Shown: in pieces, positions 6,321 through 13,799 of the stretch
Numbering within the stretch: position 1 is the stretch's first letter
Layout: each line of letters starts with the position of its first letter
Source: Nitrospiraceae bacterium UBA2166
Lineage (GTDB): Bacteria; Nitrospirota; Nitrospiria; Nitrospirales; UBA2166
Length of the DNA stretch: 20,333 nt
Assembly: GCA_002328825.1 (NCBI GenBank)
Contig: DCWI01000127.1
Span: 1 to 20,333 of the forward strand
Direction of reading: 5' to 3'
Notes under the pieces: model-generated
What the model was told of the DNA's origin: nothing
Databases searched by the model: none
The model's input: only the letters and a program-made list of their open reading frames with translations
Position numbers and translations under genes: made by a program

Positions 6321-7886
6321 TCATGGAATAGTTGCTGGGTTGCCACGGTGGGCAACAGTTAGGATATTGGCAAATGCTGAACTAAGCCGTTGCATGAAGT
6401 CTTGTGCACGCGTCTGTGTAAAAGAGGCCTGTTCTCGGTCGTCAATTGCTGTTGCATCAAAGCTTGGAGCAAGGTAATTGATATTACTAAAGAATGCCCT
6501 TGCTTCGGCGCGTGCTTTTCCAAATGCTTCGACATCACCAGGGGCTTTCCCGCGCATACTGAAGATTTCGTGGTAGACGGCGAGATAAAAGATTTGAGCC
6601 AGGCGAGTTTCGATAATACTGATGTGAGTCTGAATACCTGCTCCACCGCTCGCGATGTCGCTTGCTCCAGCTGACAAGGCATCATCGATACTGTCTACTA
6701 GGTCACAGTCAATATTGGCAGGAGGTCCAAACTCTCCCCCTTCGCAATTGCCTTCTCTGCTTGTCGCGGTTCCTCTAATGGCTTGCCAGAATGCCCAAGC
6801 CTCGTCCCAATTATGGCCGGCACCTGAGATGGCGTCTATTTCTCCGGCAGGAACTTTTTCAATAGCCTCATCTAATTCATGTAACAGATTGAGGTAAAAC
6901 ATCCGTTGCGCACCCTTTTCGACCCATTCGCCACATTCCAGGGGAAAGATGGTGCCATTGACATTACAGTCGTTTCCGATTGGGTTTTGGGCTAACGCAT
7001 TTGCGACGTTATCTTCTGCTGAGGCTAATACAGCTGCCGTAATGCCACGATTTGCTGCGTAGCGGCTCGGATCTTCGTATTTTGTGAATGAGGTTTTGAG
7101 GGTTTCGCCAAATCCAGTATCGGAGCTATACAGTATGCTCGCGGTCGCGAAATCTGGGAGTGCAGCATTCATTGTTTCGAAATTCGAGACAAGTGCTCGC
7201 TGTTTGTCAACATTTCCTATGGGCATTGTGGTGGCGGGTAGAACGCCAGTGGGTGCTATGCTCCCTGAACTTCCAGTGGGAGTTTGGGGAATATTTCCTG
7301 AGCTGCCAAATGAGGTTAAGATGCTTAATATGGGGACTCCTCCACTATCACGGAAGAGTGCAGATGGAGGCACGGCATCGTAGTGAACCGCTAGAATATT
7401 GTCTGAAAACATCGTGATTTCTAGGAGGTACTGATCGTTAAATGGATCGCCGAGTGGCTCAGAAGGAAGTGACACGTTTGAACCATATTGCCATCCCTCA
7501 TGGTTTCCGAGTGTAGGCAGGAGATCGAATGTGAGGATTCCTCCTCCTGGATTTGAGCGATTCGTAATCTGTACACGCATTCGCTGATACGGAATGAAGT
7601 CCCCGATATTGCGAGCGCCAAACACTTGTTCTCGTTCTGCAAAGAGGCGTACCTGGAGATGCAGGTCTGCCAGATTGTTGGAGACTTGTCCGTTAACAAT
7701 AGCTGGAACGAGGGGAGTTACCTCGGCGACTTCAACCACGGCCTCGATCGTTTTTCCAAACAGCTCTGCTTTGCCAAGCTCAGCTGTAGAAACTGCAGGG
7801 GATCGGGGATCTTTGGGGGGTTGTGCAAACGTGTATGATGCCATGATCGTACATAGTAGAATCATGACGATTTGTATTTGTCTCAT
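6321..7886 (-). CDS. P19-like domain fused to a large helical iron-associated domain
   Basis: This 521-residue exported protein has a signal peptide ending near ASYTFA (residue 21). Residues about 48-170 match the P19/Tp34 fold: DLHLQVRLFA, GDFIPYQRMRVQITNR, LLPTLGNHEGWQYGSN, YLLEITMF. A Ser/Gly/Pro/Thr-rich linker (about 190-225) leads to a helical domain (about 240-510) with paired Cys (Cys307, Cys318, Cys381, Cys394) and the motif AGHNWDEAWAFW (358-367). That motif recalls the low-iron-induced algal FEA1/H43-like and related bacterial helical iron proteins; this assignment is from memory and tentative. Compared with canonical P19, most metal ligands are altered: the H-x-E pair is His76-Leu-Gln78, and the HY pair is Gln133-Tyr134. 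It is the first gene of the operon and encodes a likely iron-capture or scaffold protein. Confidence 0.65.
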   Translation of the reverse strand: MRQIQIVMILLCTIMASYTFAQPPKDPRSPAVSTAELGKAELFGKTIEAVVEVAEVTPLVPAIVNGQVSNNLADLHLQVRLFAEREQVFGARNIGDFIPYQRMRVQITNRSNPGGGILTFDLLPTLGNHEGWQYGSNVSLPSEPLGDPFNDQYLLEITMFSDNILAVHYDAVPPSALFRDSGGVPILSILTSFGSSGNIPQTPTGSSGSIAPTGVLPATTMPIGNVDKQRALVSNFETMNAALPDFATASILYSSDTGFGETLKTSFTKYEDPSRYAANRGITAAVLASAEDNVANALAQNPIGNDCNVNGTIFPLECGEWVEKGAQRMFYLNLLHELDEAIEKVPAGEIDAISGAGHNWDEAWAFWQAIRGTATSREGNCEGGEFGPPANIDCDLVDSIDDALSAGASDIASGGAGIQTHISIIETRLAQIFYLAVYHEIFSMRGKAPGDVEAFGKARAEARAFFSNINYLAPSFDATAIDDREQASFTQTRAQDFMQRLSSAFANILTVAHRGNPATIP

Positions 7887-8069
7887 GCTATGAGTGCCCT
7901 TTCCTTAGTGATGCGAAAAAAAAAGAAATTTCGTCAGTTAGAATGTTCTTCATGCTCTTGTCTCCCACGTCTCTTCCAACAGGGAGTTTTTTTGTATTTG
8001 TGTGTCATCCACAGATGGCATTGTTCGTATTTTCGTGTGCGTTCATTTTCGATTACGCGCTTTCAGTTT
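7887..8069. other. Intergenic leader upstream of the iron-themed operon
   Basis: This 183-base AT-rich spacer separates the FAD oxidoreductase gene from the first gene of the operon. It should hold the operon promoter or allow read-through from the bfd transcript, but no -35/-10 pair or Fur box stands out. A weak 5-bp inverted repeat (CTCCC 7962-7966 / GGGAG 7982-7986) is followed by seven T on the plus strand, which is the wrong strand for the flanking genes. A run of nine A lies at about 7914-7922. On the minus strand AAGGAAAGGG lies some 12 bases before the ATG at 7886 and may serve as the ribosome site. Confidence 0.4.
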
Positions 8070-9497
8070 CTATGTCGCAGTAAGCGCATCGATTTCCAGC
8101 AATGCCTTCTCGGTGCGAATTGATTCGATATGTTTGAGGTTTCGTGAGCCTTGCATAATTTGATGCGCCGCTTCGATGCCCATTTCCATCGCCGTATCGA
8201 GGAAAATATACCTAAAGATTCCCTGTCGTCCGCCGGTCAATACGTTCTCCATTTTTGAAACTTCTGCAAGGAGAGTATCCCGATCATGTTGATACCCAAG
8301 ATGATAGATGGGGTATCCGTGTTCGACCCACACACTATGATGGCCGAGGGCAACCGCGTCGATGTTATATCCGAGTGATCGAAGCTCAAGGGACATTTGC
8401 TGAAATAGGGTGTTGCCATCGGCCTCCCAGATTTCGTCACCGATTGAGCAGGGGATTTCCAGCATAATTGATGTTTTGCCCTGCGGCACCATCTCAGGGC
8501 TGCGACGTTTAGGTTCTTGGATGCGACTCATCTTGTATTGGGGTTCTGCGACATACATCCAGGTGTTCTCGCTGAAATTTGGGATGTCGAGTGGGATGTT
8601 TAAAAAACGAAGTGCTCGCGACCTCAGATTCCCAATCGCTGTTTCTACGCCATTGGTTGATTGAGGAGCGATGTATCGTGCCAAAGCGGGCAGTGAAATT
8701 GTCGAAAATACCCACGAACACGGCAGGAGATGTTCCTGGCCATCAAGTTGATAGCGTACAGCCTTCACTCGGTTCCCGATGACTTCGAGGCCTGTCACGT
8801 CTGCTCCAAGATGGATTATGCCGCCTGCACGGCACAGTCGCTCGGCCATTCGATTAAATAATTGGCCCATGCCAAGCCGTGGATAATAGTATCGGCGAGC
8901 ATAGGTCCTAATTGGAGTTTGTCGCAACCCCATGAGTCGCAATGCGGCATCGCCAAGATTGAGGAGCGAAATTCGTTGTGCCGCCCAGTCTGAGGAGATT
9001 TTGGTGGGTGGAATGCCCCAGAGCTTTTCCGTATAAGGGCCGAAGAAACGGTTATAGAGAGGGGATCCAAATCGGGCGGTCACCCAACCCTCAAAATGTG
9101 ATTCGTCACGTGGGGCAATGCGGCGACGGATAACTTCACCCGCATATCCCAGCAAGGCTTTCAGGTTGAGCCCAAGGCCAAAATTTTTGATCAGGTCTGG
9201 TGTGGACAGTGGATAGGAAAATCGTTTTCCGGAGTGCAACACGACAGACTTACGTTCTGGCATAAGCATGTCGTTGCCCATCAGGTCGAGAATGCGATGT
9301 GTGAGTTCTTTGTTCTGGGAGAGAAAGCGGTGTCCCCCAAGATCGAAGCGATATTCGCCAAAGATATTGGTTGCGCATAACCCTCCTGGGACAAGTTCGC
9401 GCTCAATGACGACGACGTTCCATCCTTGTGCGGCAAGTTCCCATGCGCAACTTAACCCACAGGGGCCTCCTCCAAGAATGACAATGGGATCTTTCAT
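8070..9497 (-). CDS. FAD-dependent oxidoreductase of the amine-oxidase/UGM-like family
   Basis: This 475-residue flavoprotein begins with a Rossmann ADP-binding motif, VILGGGPCGLSCAWELA (6-22), followed by the acidic strand end VVVIERE and the PGGLCATN flavin loop. FDLGGHRF and the block FFGPYTEKLWGIPPTKIS are typical of UDP-galactopyranose-mutase-like and protoporphyrinogen-oxidase-like FAD proteins often found near polysaccharide genes. The C-terminal FAD motif region reads ENVLTGGRQGIFRYIFLDTAMEMG. The substrate cannot be read from sequence. Its ATG overlaps the bfd stop codon (ATGA), so the two are translationally coupled and share the Fur-controlled promoter at about 9740. The length is normal for the family. 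A role as electron donor to Bfd is conceivable but unproven; the usual donor is a ferredoxin-NADP reductase, which this protein does not resemble. Confidence 0.8.
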   Translation of the reverse strand: MKDPIVILGGGPCGLSCAWELAAQGWNVVVIERELVPGGLCATNIFGEYRFDLGGHRFLSQNKELTHRILDLMGNDMLMPERKSVVLHSGKRFSYPLSTPDLIKNFGLGLNLKALLGYAGEVIRRRIAPRDESHFEGWVTARFGSPLYNRFFGPYTEKLWGIPPTKISSDWAAQRISLLNLGDAALRLMGLRQTPIRTYARRYYYPRLGMGQLFNRMAERLCRAGGIIHLGADVTGLEVIGNRVKAVRYQLDGQEHLLPCSWVFSTISLPALARYIAPQSTNGVETAIGNLRSRALRFLNIPLDIPNFSENTWMYVAEPQYKMSRIQEPKRRSPEMVPQGKTSIMLEIPCSIGDEIWEADGNTLFQQMSLELRSLGYNIDAVALGHHSVWVEHGYPIYHLGYQHDRDTLLAEVSKMENVLTGGRQGIFRYIFLDTAMEMGIEAAHQIMQGSRNLKHIESIRTEKALLEIDALTAT

Positions 9498-9688
9498 TTG
9501 GCTTTTGTTATTGGGGCAGCACAGTCTGCTGCAACCTGTATTAGATCCTCGATATTCTCAGCGCATCTCCCGCAGCAATCGTGGTCGAGGCCGAAGGCTG
9601 TGATAAGTGAATTGGGATCAGATCCGTGTTTCGACAATGCACACTGCATCTTTCGGTCGGTGATTCCTTTACAGAGGCAAAGATACAT
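9494..9688 (-). CDS. bfd: Bacterioferritin-associated ferredoxin (Bfd)
   Basis: This 64-residue [2Fe-2S] protein starts MYLCLCKGITD and ends its cluster domain with DHDCCGRCAENI. The cluster ligands are Cys4 and Cys6 plus Cys39 and Cys42 (C-x-C ... C-x2-C); an extra Cys38 is adjacent. Bfd docks on bacterioferritin and donates electrons to release stored Fe(III) as Fe(II). The start at 9686-9688 has GGAG about eight bases upstream and begins right at the conserved MY-C-C sequence; an ATG six codons earlier is less likely. The bacterioferritin gene is divergently transcribed 196 nt away, as expected for partners. Control is visible: a near-consensus promoter and a Fur box, predicting expression under iron limitation. 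Confidence 0.93.
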   Translation of the reverse strand: MYLCLCKGITDRKMQCALSKHGSDPNSLITAFGLDHDCCGRCAENIEDLIQVAADCAAPITKAK

Positions 9689-9710
9689 AATGAATTCTCC
9701 ATACATGCTA

Positions 9711-9729
9711 GGTAATGGTAATGATTATA
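9711..9729 (-). promoter_or_regulatory. Fur box downstream of the bfd -10 element
   Basis: GGTAATGGTAATGATTATA on the plus strand matches 15 of 19 positions of the classical Fur consensus GATAATGATAATCATTATC (counted by eye). It spans about +1 to +20 of the predicted bfd transcript, where bound Fe-Fur would block RNA polymerase. It is therefore expected to repress bfd and the overlapping oxidoreductase gene in iron-replete cells. Confidence 0.65.
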
Positions 9730-9736
9730 AGTATCA

Positions 9737-9765
9737 ATAGTAGTATTACACTAAGAACTTGTCAA
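9737..9765 (-). promoter_or_regulatory. Sigma70-type promoter of bfd
   Basis: On the minus strand a perfect -35 TTGACA (9765-9760) is followed after 17 bases by TACTAT (9742-9737, four of six matches to TATAAT), placing the transcription start near 9730. The -35 lies inside an 11-base perfect dyad, ACTTGTCAAGT (9757-9767), which may be incidental or an additional operator. Confidence 0.6.
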
Positions 9766-9794
9766 GTCCCTGTTGATCGCTGATTCTGGCCATA

Positions 9795-9822
9795 TTGACT
9801 ATGATTACCACAATCACATAAG
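9795..9822 (+). promoter_or_regulatory. Candidate promoter of bacterioferritin and the Bat operon
   Basis: TTGACT (9795-9800) is followed after 16 bases by CATAAG (9817-9822), five and four of six consensus matches respectively. It would start transcription about 55 bases before the bfr ATG. An inverted repeat CCACAA (9808-9813) / TTGTGG (9832-9837) brackets the -10 and start site and could be an operator or a leader hairpin. No Fur box overlaps this promoter directly, although the bfd Fur box is only ~65 bases upstream. Confidence 0.4.
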
Positions 9823-9884
9823 TTCATCATGTTGTGGATTGAAGGCAGCGTAATCAAACTGATGGTGTCGATGGGAGGGGTGTG

Positions 9885-10358
9885 ATGAAAGCAAAAAAAG
9901 GTGTTGTTGCGTATCTTAATAAACTTTTGACCAATGAGCTGACCGCAATCAATCAATATTTTCTCCATGCCGAGATGTGCGAGAATTGGGGGTATGATCG
10001 GCTGTATCACAAAATTCGAGCCGAATCCGTTGACGAAATGAAACACGCCGAGGGGCTTATTGAACGTATCTTGTATCTGGAAGGCATTCCAAATGTACAG
10101 CGCCTTGGGAGTATTACCATTGGGCAGACAGTTTTGGAACAACTCAAACTTGACCTGAAAGTGGAGCAGAGGGCGGTAACTCTTTTCAATGAAGGAATTG
10201 CTCATTGTGTCAAGGTCGGGGATAATACCACGCGGGAGAAATTGGAAGAGATGCTGAAGTCAGAAGAGGAATACCTCGATTTCATTGAAACCCAACTTGA
10301 AACGATTAAACAAGTTGGCATCCAAAATTACCTTAGCCAGAAAATCAAGAACGACTAA
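9885..10358 (+). CDS. bfr: Bacterioferritin (haem-containing iron storage protein)
   Basis: This 157-residue ferritin-like protein is the usual length for Bfr, a 24-subunit shell that oxidises and stores iron in the cytosol. Expected di-iron ligands are present: Glu18 (LLTNELTAINQYFLH), Glu51 and His54 (DEMKHAEG), Glu94 and Glu127. Met52, the axial ligand of the inter-subunit haem, is also present. The second-shell/ligand position 130, normally His, is Tyr (SEEEYLDFIETQL). The start is the ATG at 9885, preceded by GGGAGGGG; a GTG one codon earlier is possible. It is divergent from bfd and lies only 15 nt before moxR, so it probably leads the Bat operon transcript. Confidence 0.95.
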   Translation: MKAKKGVVAYLNKLLTNELTAINQYFLHAEMCENWGYDRLYHKIRAESVDEMKHAEGLIERILYLEGIPNVQRLGSITIGQTVLEQLKLDLKVEQRAVTLFNEGIAHCVKVGDNTTREKLEEMLKSEEEYLDFIETQLETIKQVGIQNYLSQKIKND

Positions 10359-10373
10359 TTTGCTGGCCTAGAC

Positions 10374-11342
10374 ATGTCTACCCAAAACGCTATTCAAGCG
10401 CTCCAGAGGTTTGTCTCTGCACATATTATCGGGCAGCAGAATCTTGTCGATCGTCTCTTGATCGCGTTGTTGGCAGATGGACATTTGCTGGTTGAAGGAG
10501 CGCCAGGGCTTGCGAAAACCAGAGCCATCAAGATTCTAAGTCAAGGTGTCGAAGGGGACTTTCACCGTGTGCAATTTACTCCTGATCTTCTTCCGGCAGA
10601 TCTAACCGGAACAGAGATTTATCGTCCACAGGACGGATCATTTAAGTTCCAACAGGGGCCCCTCTTTCACAATCTTATTCTTGCCGACGAAATTAATCGA
10701 GCACCCGCCAAGGTTCAATCGGCGCTTCTCGAAGCCATGGAGGAGAGACAAATCACGGTTGGGGCTGTGACGTATCGCCTACCTAAACTGTTTTTGGTGA
10801 TGGCAACGCAAAACCCGATCGAGCAAGAAGGTACCTACCCGTTGCCGGAAGCCCAACTCGATCGATTTCTCATGCGTGTCAATGTCCACTATCCGGCGGC
10901 GGAGATGGAGAAGGAAATTCTACAATTGAATCGTGGTGAAGCACGGGAGGGTAGGACTAACGCTGTCGTAGGACAGGTGTTGGTGACTCAAAAAGATCTG
11001 TTTGATGCACGGCAAGAAGTATTGAATGTCTACATGGCCGATAGTCTCGAGGCATACCTGTTACATCTTGTGCTCATGACGCGAACGCCGAATGAGTATG
11101 GCGATGATCTTGCAAAATGGGTGCAATATGGAGCAAGTCCTCGCGCCAGTATTGCGCTTGATCGCTGCGCGCGAGCGCGTGCATGGTTGGCTGGGAGAGA
11201 TTATGTTGCTCCGGAGGATATTCAAAGTATGGCGTATGATGTCATGCGTCATCGCATTATCCTTACCTACGAAGCCGAAGCGGATGGAGTCACTCTTGAT
11301 CAACTGATTGGTGAACTTATTTCGCGTATTGCCGTTCCATGA
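10374..11342 (+). CDS. moxR: MoxR-family AAA+ ATPase
   Basis: This 322-residue ATPase has Walker A GAPGLAKT (42-49), Walker B LILADEINRA (101-110) and the sensor-1 region MATQNPIEQEGTYPLPEAQLDRF (from about 143), all characteristic of MoxR. MoxR proteins act as chaperones that work with VWA-domain proteins encoded beside them, here BatA and BatB. It starts 15 nt after bfr without an obvious strong Shine-Dalgarno, suggesting partial coupling to bfr translation. Its stop overlaps the start of the DUF58 gene (ATGA). Confidence 0.93.
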   Translation: MSTQNAIQALQRFVSAHIIGQQNLVDRLLIALLADGHLLVEGAPGLAKTRAIKILSQGVEGDFHRVQFTPDLLPADLTGTEIYRPQDGSFKFQQGPLFHNLILADEINRAPAKVQSALLEAMEERQITVGAVTYRLPKLFLVMATQNPIEQEGTYPLPEAQLDRFLMRVNVHYPAAEMEKEILQLNRGEAREGRTNAVVGQVLVTQKDLFDARQEVLNVYMADSLEAYLLHLVLMTRTPNEYGDDLAKWVQYGASPRASIALDRCARARAWLAGRDYVAPEDIQSMAYDVMRHRIILTYEAEADGVTLDQLIGELISRIAVP

Positions 11343-12319
11343 ACCGGAAGAGAGCCCAGCTAGACCTTTCGCCTTCCTCCTACGAGAGCACTTGTGATGA
11401 CAGGGATCCAGTCCGCATTTCACTTGCATCAATGATTAGTCTTCGCCAGGCCGCGCGAAACCTTCCGTTGAAGGTTGCAAAAATTAGAGCTCCGCAAAAC
11501 GGAGGATATCTTGCGCCGTTTAAAGGCCTGGGGATGGAATTTGATGAAGTTCGTCCGTACCAAGCAGGTGATGATATTCGGAGTTTGGATTGGAAGGTCA
11601 CTGCTCGAACAGGGAAGCCACACACCAAATTGTTTCGGGATGAGCGAGAGCGGCCAGTTCTTTTATGGGTTGATTTAAGGGCACCAATGTTTTTTGCAAC
11701 GCGTGGGAGCTATAAAGCTGTTGCAGCTGCACATGTCGCCGCTCTTTTAGCTTGGAGTGCGACCTTGCAAGGTGATCGTCTCGGGGCTTTGATATTTTCC
11801 GAGCATAAACATGTCGAATTGCGACCCCGGCGTGGCAGCTCTGCGGCACTTCATTTCATGAAGCAACTTGTGGAACATCCAGCTTGGGATGGTCGTGTCC
11901 AGACCGCCACCACTGGTGATCGTCATGCTTCGCTCCATGCTTTGGGAAGGCTTCGGCGTGTTGCGCGTCCTGGTAGTTTAATCTTTTTGATTAGTGACTT
12001 TCGCAATATTGATGAAGAAACGGAATCTCATATTTCACAATTGGCTCGGCACAATGATATCGATATGGTGTTTATTTTTGACCCACTCGAACGAGAATTG
12101 CCTCCGGCAGGTATTTACCGTGTTAGTAATGAACAGGAGACGCTCATTCTTAATACACGTGATGAAAAGGTTCGAGAAACCTATCGACAGCGTTTTGATG
12201 CACGTTTTGCTCGGTGGCGCCGGAGGAGCCATTTGAGTCGGATGTATCTGATGTCTTGTTCGACCGAACAGAATGTGTTGCACTCGTTGCAACGCGGGTT
12301 TGGATCGCGCATCGTATGA
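11339..12319 (+). CDS. DUF58 protein of the MoxR/Bat operon
   Basis: This 326-residue protein carries the DUF58 signature at about 62-112: FKGLGMEFDEVRPYQAGDD followed by IRSLDWKVTARTG, then VLLWVDL, the start of a VWA-like fold. A DFRNIDEE segment follows later (LIFLISDFRN). DUF58 proteins accompany MoxR and VWA proteins in these operons; their molecular role is poorly defined. The start ATG overlaps the moxR stop and the stop overlaps the next start, so it is tightly coupled. No membrane helix is evident, so it is likely cytosolic. Confidence 0.9.
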   Translation: MNRKRAQLDLSPSSYESTCDDRDPVRISLASMISLRQAARNLPLKVAKIRAPQNGGYLAPFKGLGMEFDEVRPYQAGDDIRSLDWKVTARTGKPHTKLFRDERERPVLLWVDLRAPMFFATRGSYKAVAAAHVAALLAWSATLQGDRLGALIFSEHKHVELRPRRGSSAALHFMKQLVEHPAWDGRVQTATTGDRHASLHALGRLRRVARPGSLIFLISDFRNIDEETESHISQLARHNDIDMVFIFDPLERELPPAGIYRVSNEQETLILNTRDEKVRETYRQRFDARFARWRRRSHLSRMYLMSCSTEQNVLHSLQRGFGSRIV

Positions 12320-12807
12320 ATTCCCCTGTTCCACAACTACCTCTTCGCGATATCCATTTACCCAGTTCCGTCTCATGGTGGCCTCCAGCGATTGCTTGGT
12401 GGATTCTTGTTGTGTTGGTGATCGTGGGAACTATTTTTGTTGTGCGCTATGTTTGTTATCAGCGAAGACGTAATCGAGTTCGACGAGTGGCTTTAAAAGA
12501 GATCGATACGATTCAGGAAGCCTTCAATGTTCACAAAAACAATACACGTTTAGTCCGTGAACTTTCTGTCCTGGTACGTCGCGTGTGTGTCAGTCGATAT
12601 CCCCGAGGTGAGGTTGCAAGCTTGACTGGAGCCAAGTGGATGGCCTTTCTGGATCACAATCTTGTCGACAAGCCTTTTGGAGAAGGAAGTGGCACTGTCT
12701 TGATGACCGAACCATATCGAAGAAATCCAGATATCGATGCCAATGCGTTGTTATCGTGCTGTCGATCTTGGATTGTCGCATTGCCAACACAGAAGTCAGG
12801 CGTATGA
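12316..12807 (+). CDS. DUF4381 membrane protein of the Bat operon
   Basis: This 163-residue protein begins MNSPVPQLPLRDIHLP and SVSWWPPAIAWW, the standard opening of DUF4381 proteins. A single membrane helix (about 22-47) is followed by a basic stretch (YQRRRNRVRRVALKEI) and a cytosolic helical domain. The longer frame starting at 12214 was rejected because the ATG at 12316 overlaps the DUF58 stop (ATGA) and starts exactly at the family N terminus. It occupies the usual place between DUF58 and batA in these operons. The function is unknown beyond that association. Confidence 0.85.
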   Translation: MNSPVPQLPLRDIHLPSSVSWWPPAIAWWILVVLVIVGTIFVVRYVCYQRRRNRVRRVALKEIDTIQEAFNVHKNNTRLVRELSVLVRRVCVSRYPRGEVASLTGAKWMAFLDHNLVDKPFGEGSGTVLMTEPYRRNPDIDANALLSCCRSWIVALPTQKSGV

Positions 12808-13796
12808 TTCACTTTGATTGGCTCTGGGCAGCTGTGCTGTTTCCATTGCCGGTGATCTTTTGGTGGGGCCTTCCCAAGGTTGAGTCTGCGCACAGATCGG
12901 CGCTTCGCGTTCCTTATATTGACGATTTTGGTTGTGCCAGCGTGAGCTCTATTCGCCGTGGCATAGCCTACGTGCCATTGCTGCTAGCGATCCTAGCGTG
13001 GCTGTTGGGCGTTCTTGCGCTCATGCGGCCGCAATGGTTGGATGATCCCGTTGCTTTTCCAACAACGGGGCGGGATCTCATGCTTGCTGTTGACCTTTCA
13101 GGCAGCATGGAAACTCGGGACTTTGAATTTCGAGGGGATGTGGTTGATCGATTGACAGCAGCAAAGTCGGTTGGTTCTGACTTTATTGGGCGACGCACTG
13201 GTGATCGTTTGGGCCTGATTTTATTTGGGCAAAAAGCATATATCCAAACGCCTCTGACCTATGATCGCGAGACTGTGAGTGTTTTGCTTATGGAATCTGT
13301 AATTGGTCTTGCTGGACGGGAGACAGCAATTGGGGATGCCATTGGTCTTGGGATTAAGCGCCTTATGGAACGCTCTGCTACTAGCAAGGTTCTCATTCTG
13401 CTTACCGATGGTGCCAATACTGCAGGTGAAGTGAGCCCACACAGGGCCGCTGAGTTAGCTGCGAAACAGGAGCTCAAAATCTACACCATTGGTATTGGCG
13501 CGGATGAAATGGTGGTGTCATCGTTGTTTGGGAGTCGAATCGTAAATCCATCTGCTGAGCTAGATGAGAACATGCTTAAGGCGATTGCCGAGCGTACGGG
13601 TGGGCGTTATTTTCGTGCGCACAACACTCGAGAGCTTGAGGAAATTTACAGTATTCTTGATACGCTTGAGCCTGTTGAACACGAGGCGCAGATGTTTCGT
13701 CCTCGGCACGCTCTCTTCCCGTGGCCATTGGGAATGGCTCTGTGTCTTGCAGGTGTTCTCGTGATCTGGCGTGTGGTAGGTAGATATGGAGTGTGA
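12804..13796 (+). CDS. batA: BatA, VWA-domain inner-membrane protein
   Basis: This 330-residue protein has two N-terminal membrane helices (about 7-23 and 54-74), a periplasmic or cytosolic von Willebrand A domain from about 92, and a C-terminal helix (PWPLGMALCLAGVLVIW). The metal-ion-dependent adhesion site is intact: DLSGSM (Asp97, Ser99, Ser101), with the later LLTDGANTAG strand supplying another ligand. BatA is part of the Bat (Bacteroides aerotolerance) complex, linked to oxidative and envelope stress tolerance and to MoxR. The start at 12804 overlaps the DUF4381 stop (ATGA); the frame open from 12636 is longer but non-family. BatB follows after three bases. Confidence 0.9.
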   Translation: MIHFDWLWAAVLFPLPVIFWWGLPKVESAHRSALRVPYIDDFGCASVSSIRRGIAYVPLLLAILAWLLGVLALMRPQWLDDPVAFPTTGRDLMLAVDLSGSMETRDFEFRGDVVDRLTAAKSVGSDFIGRRTGDRLGLILFGQKAYIQTPLTYDRETVSVLLMESVIGLAGRETAIGDAIGLGIKRLMERSATSKVLILLTDGANTAGEVSPHRAAELAAKQELKIYTIGIGADEMVVSSLFGSRIVNPSAELDENMLKAIAERTGGRYFRAHNTRELEEIYSILDTLEPVEHEAQMFRPRHALFPWPLGMALCLAGVLVIWRVVGRYGV

Positions 13797-13799
13797 GCG

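Noticed and set aside
6293..6355. N-terminal extension of the P19-like lipoprotein
   Set aside because: It would overlap the upstream gene, lacks a ribosome site and would put 21 residues before the signal peptide; the ATG at 6292 has a clear GGAG.
7962..7993. Inverted repeat CTCCC/GGGAG followed by seven T as an intrinsic terminator
   Set aside because: The U run is on the plus strand while both flanking genes are on the minus strand; the stem is only 5 bp with a 15-base loop.
12214..12315. Longer DUF4381 frame inside the DUF58 gene
   Set aside because: The family N terminus begins at ATG 12316, which overlaps the previous stop as at the other junctions of the operon.
12636..12803. Longer batA frame inside the DUF4381 gene
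   Set aside because: The extra 56 residues are not BatA-like; ATG 12804 forms an ATGA junction and starts at the first membrane helix.
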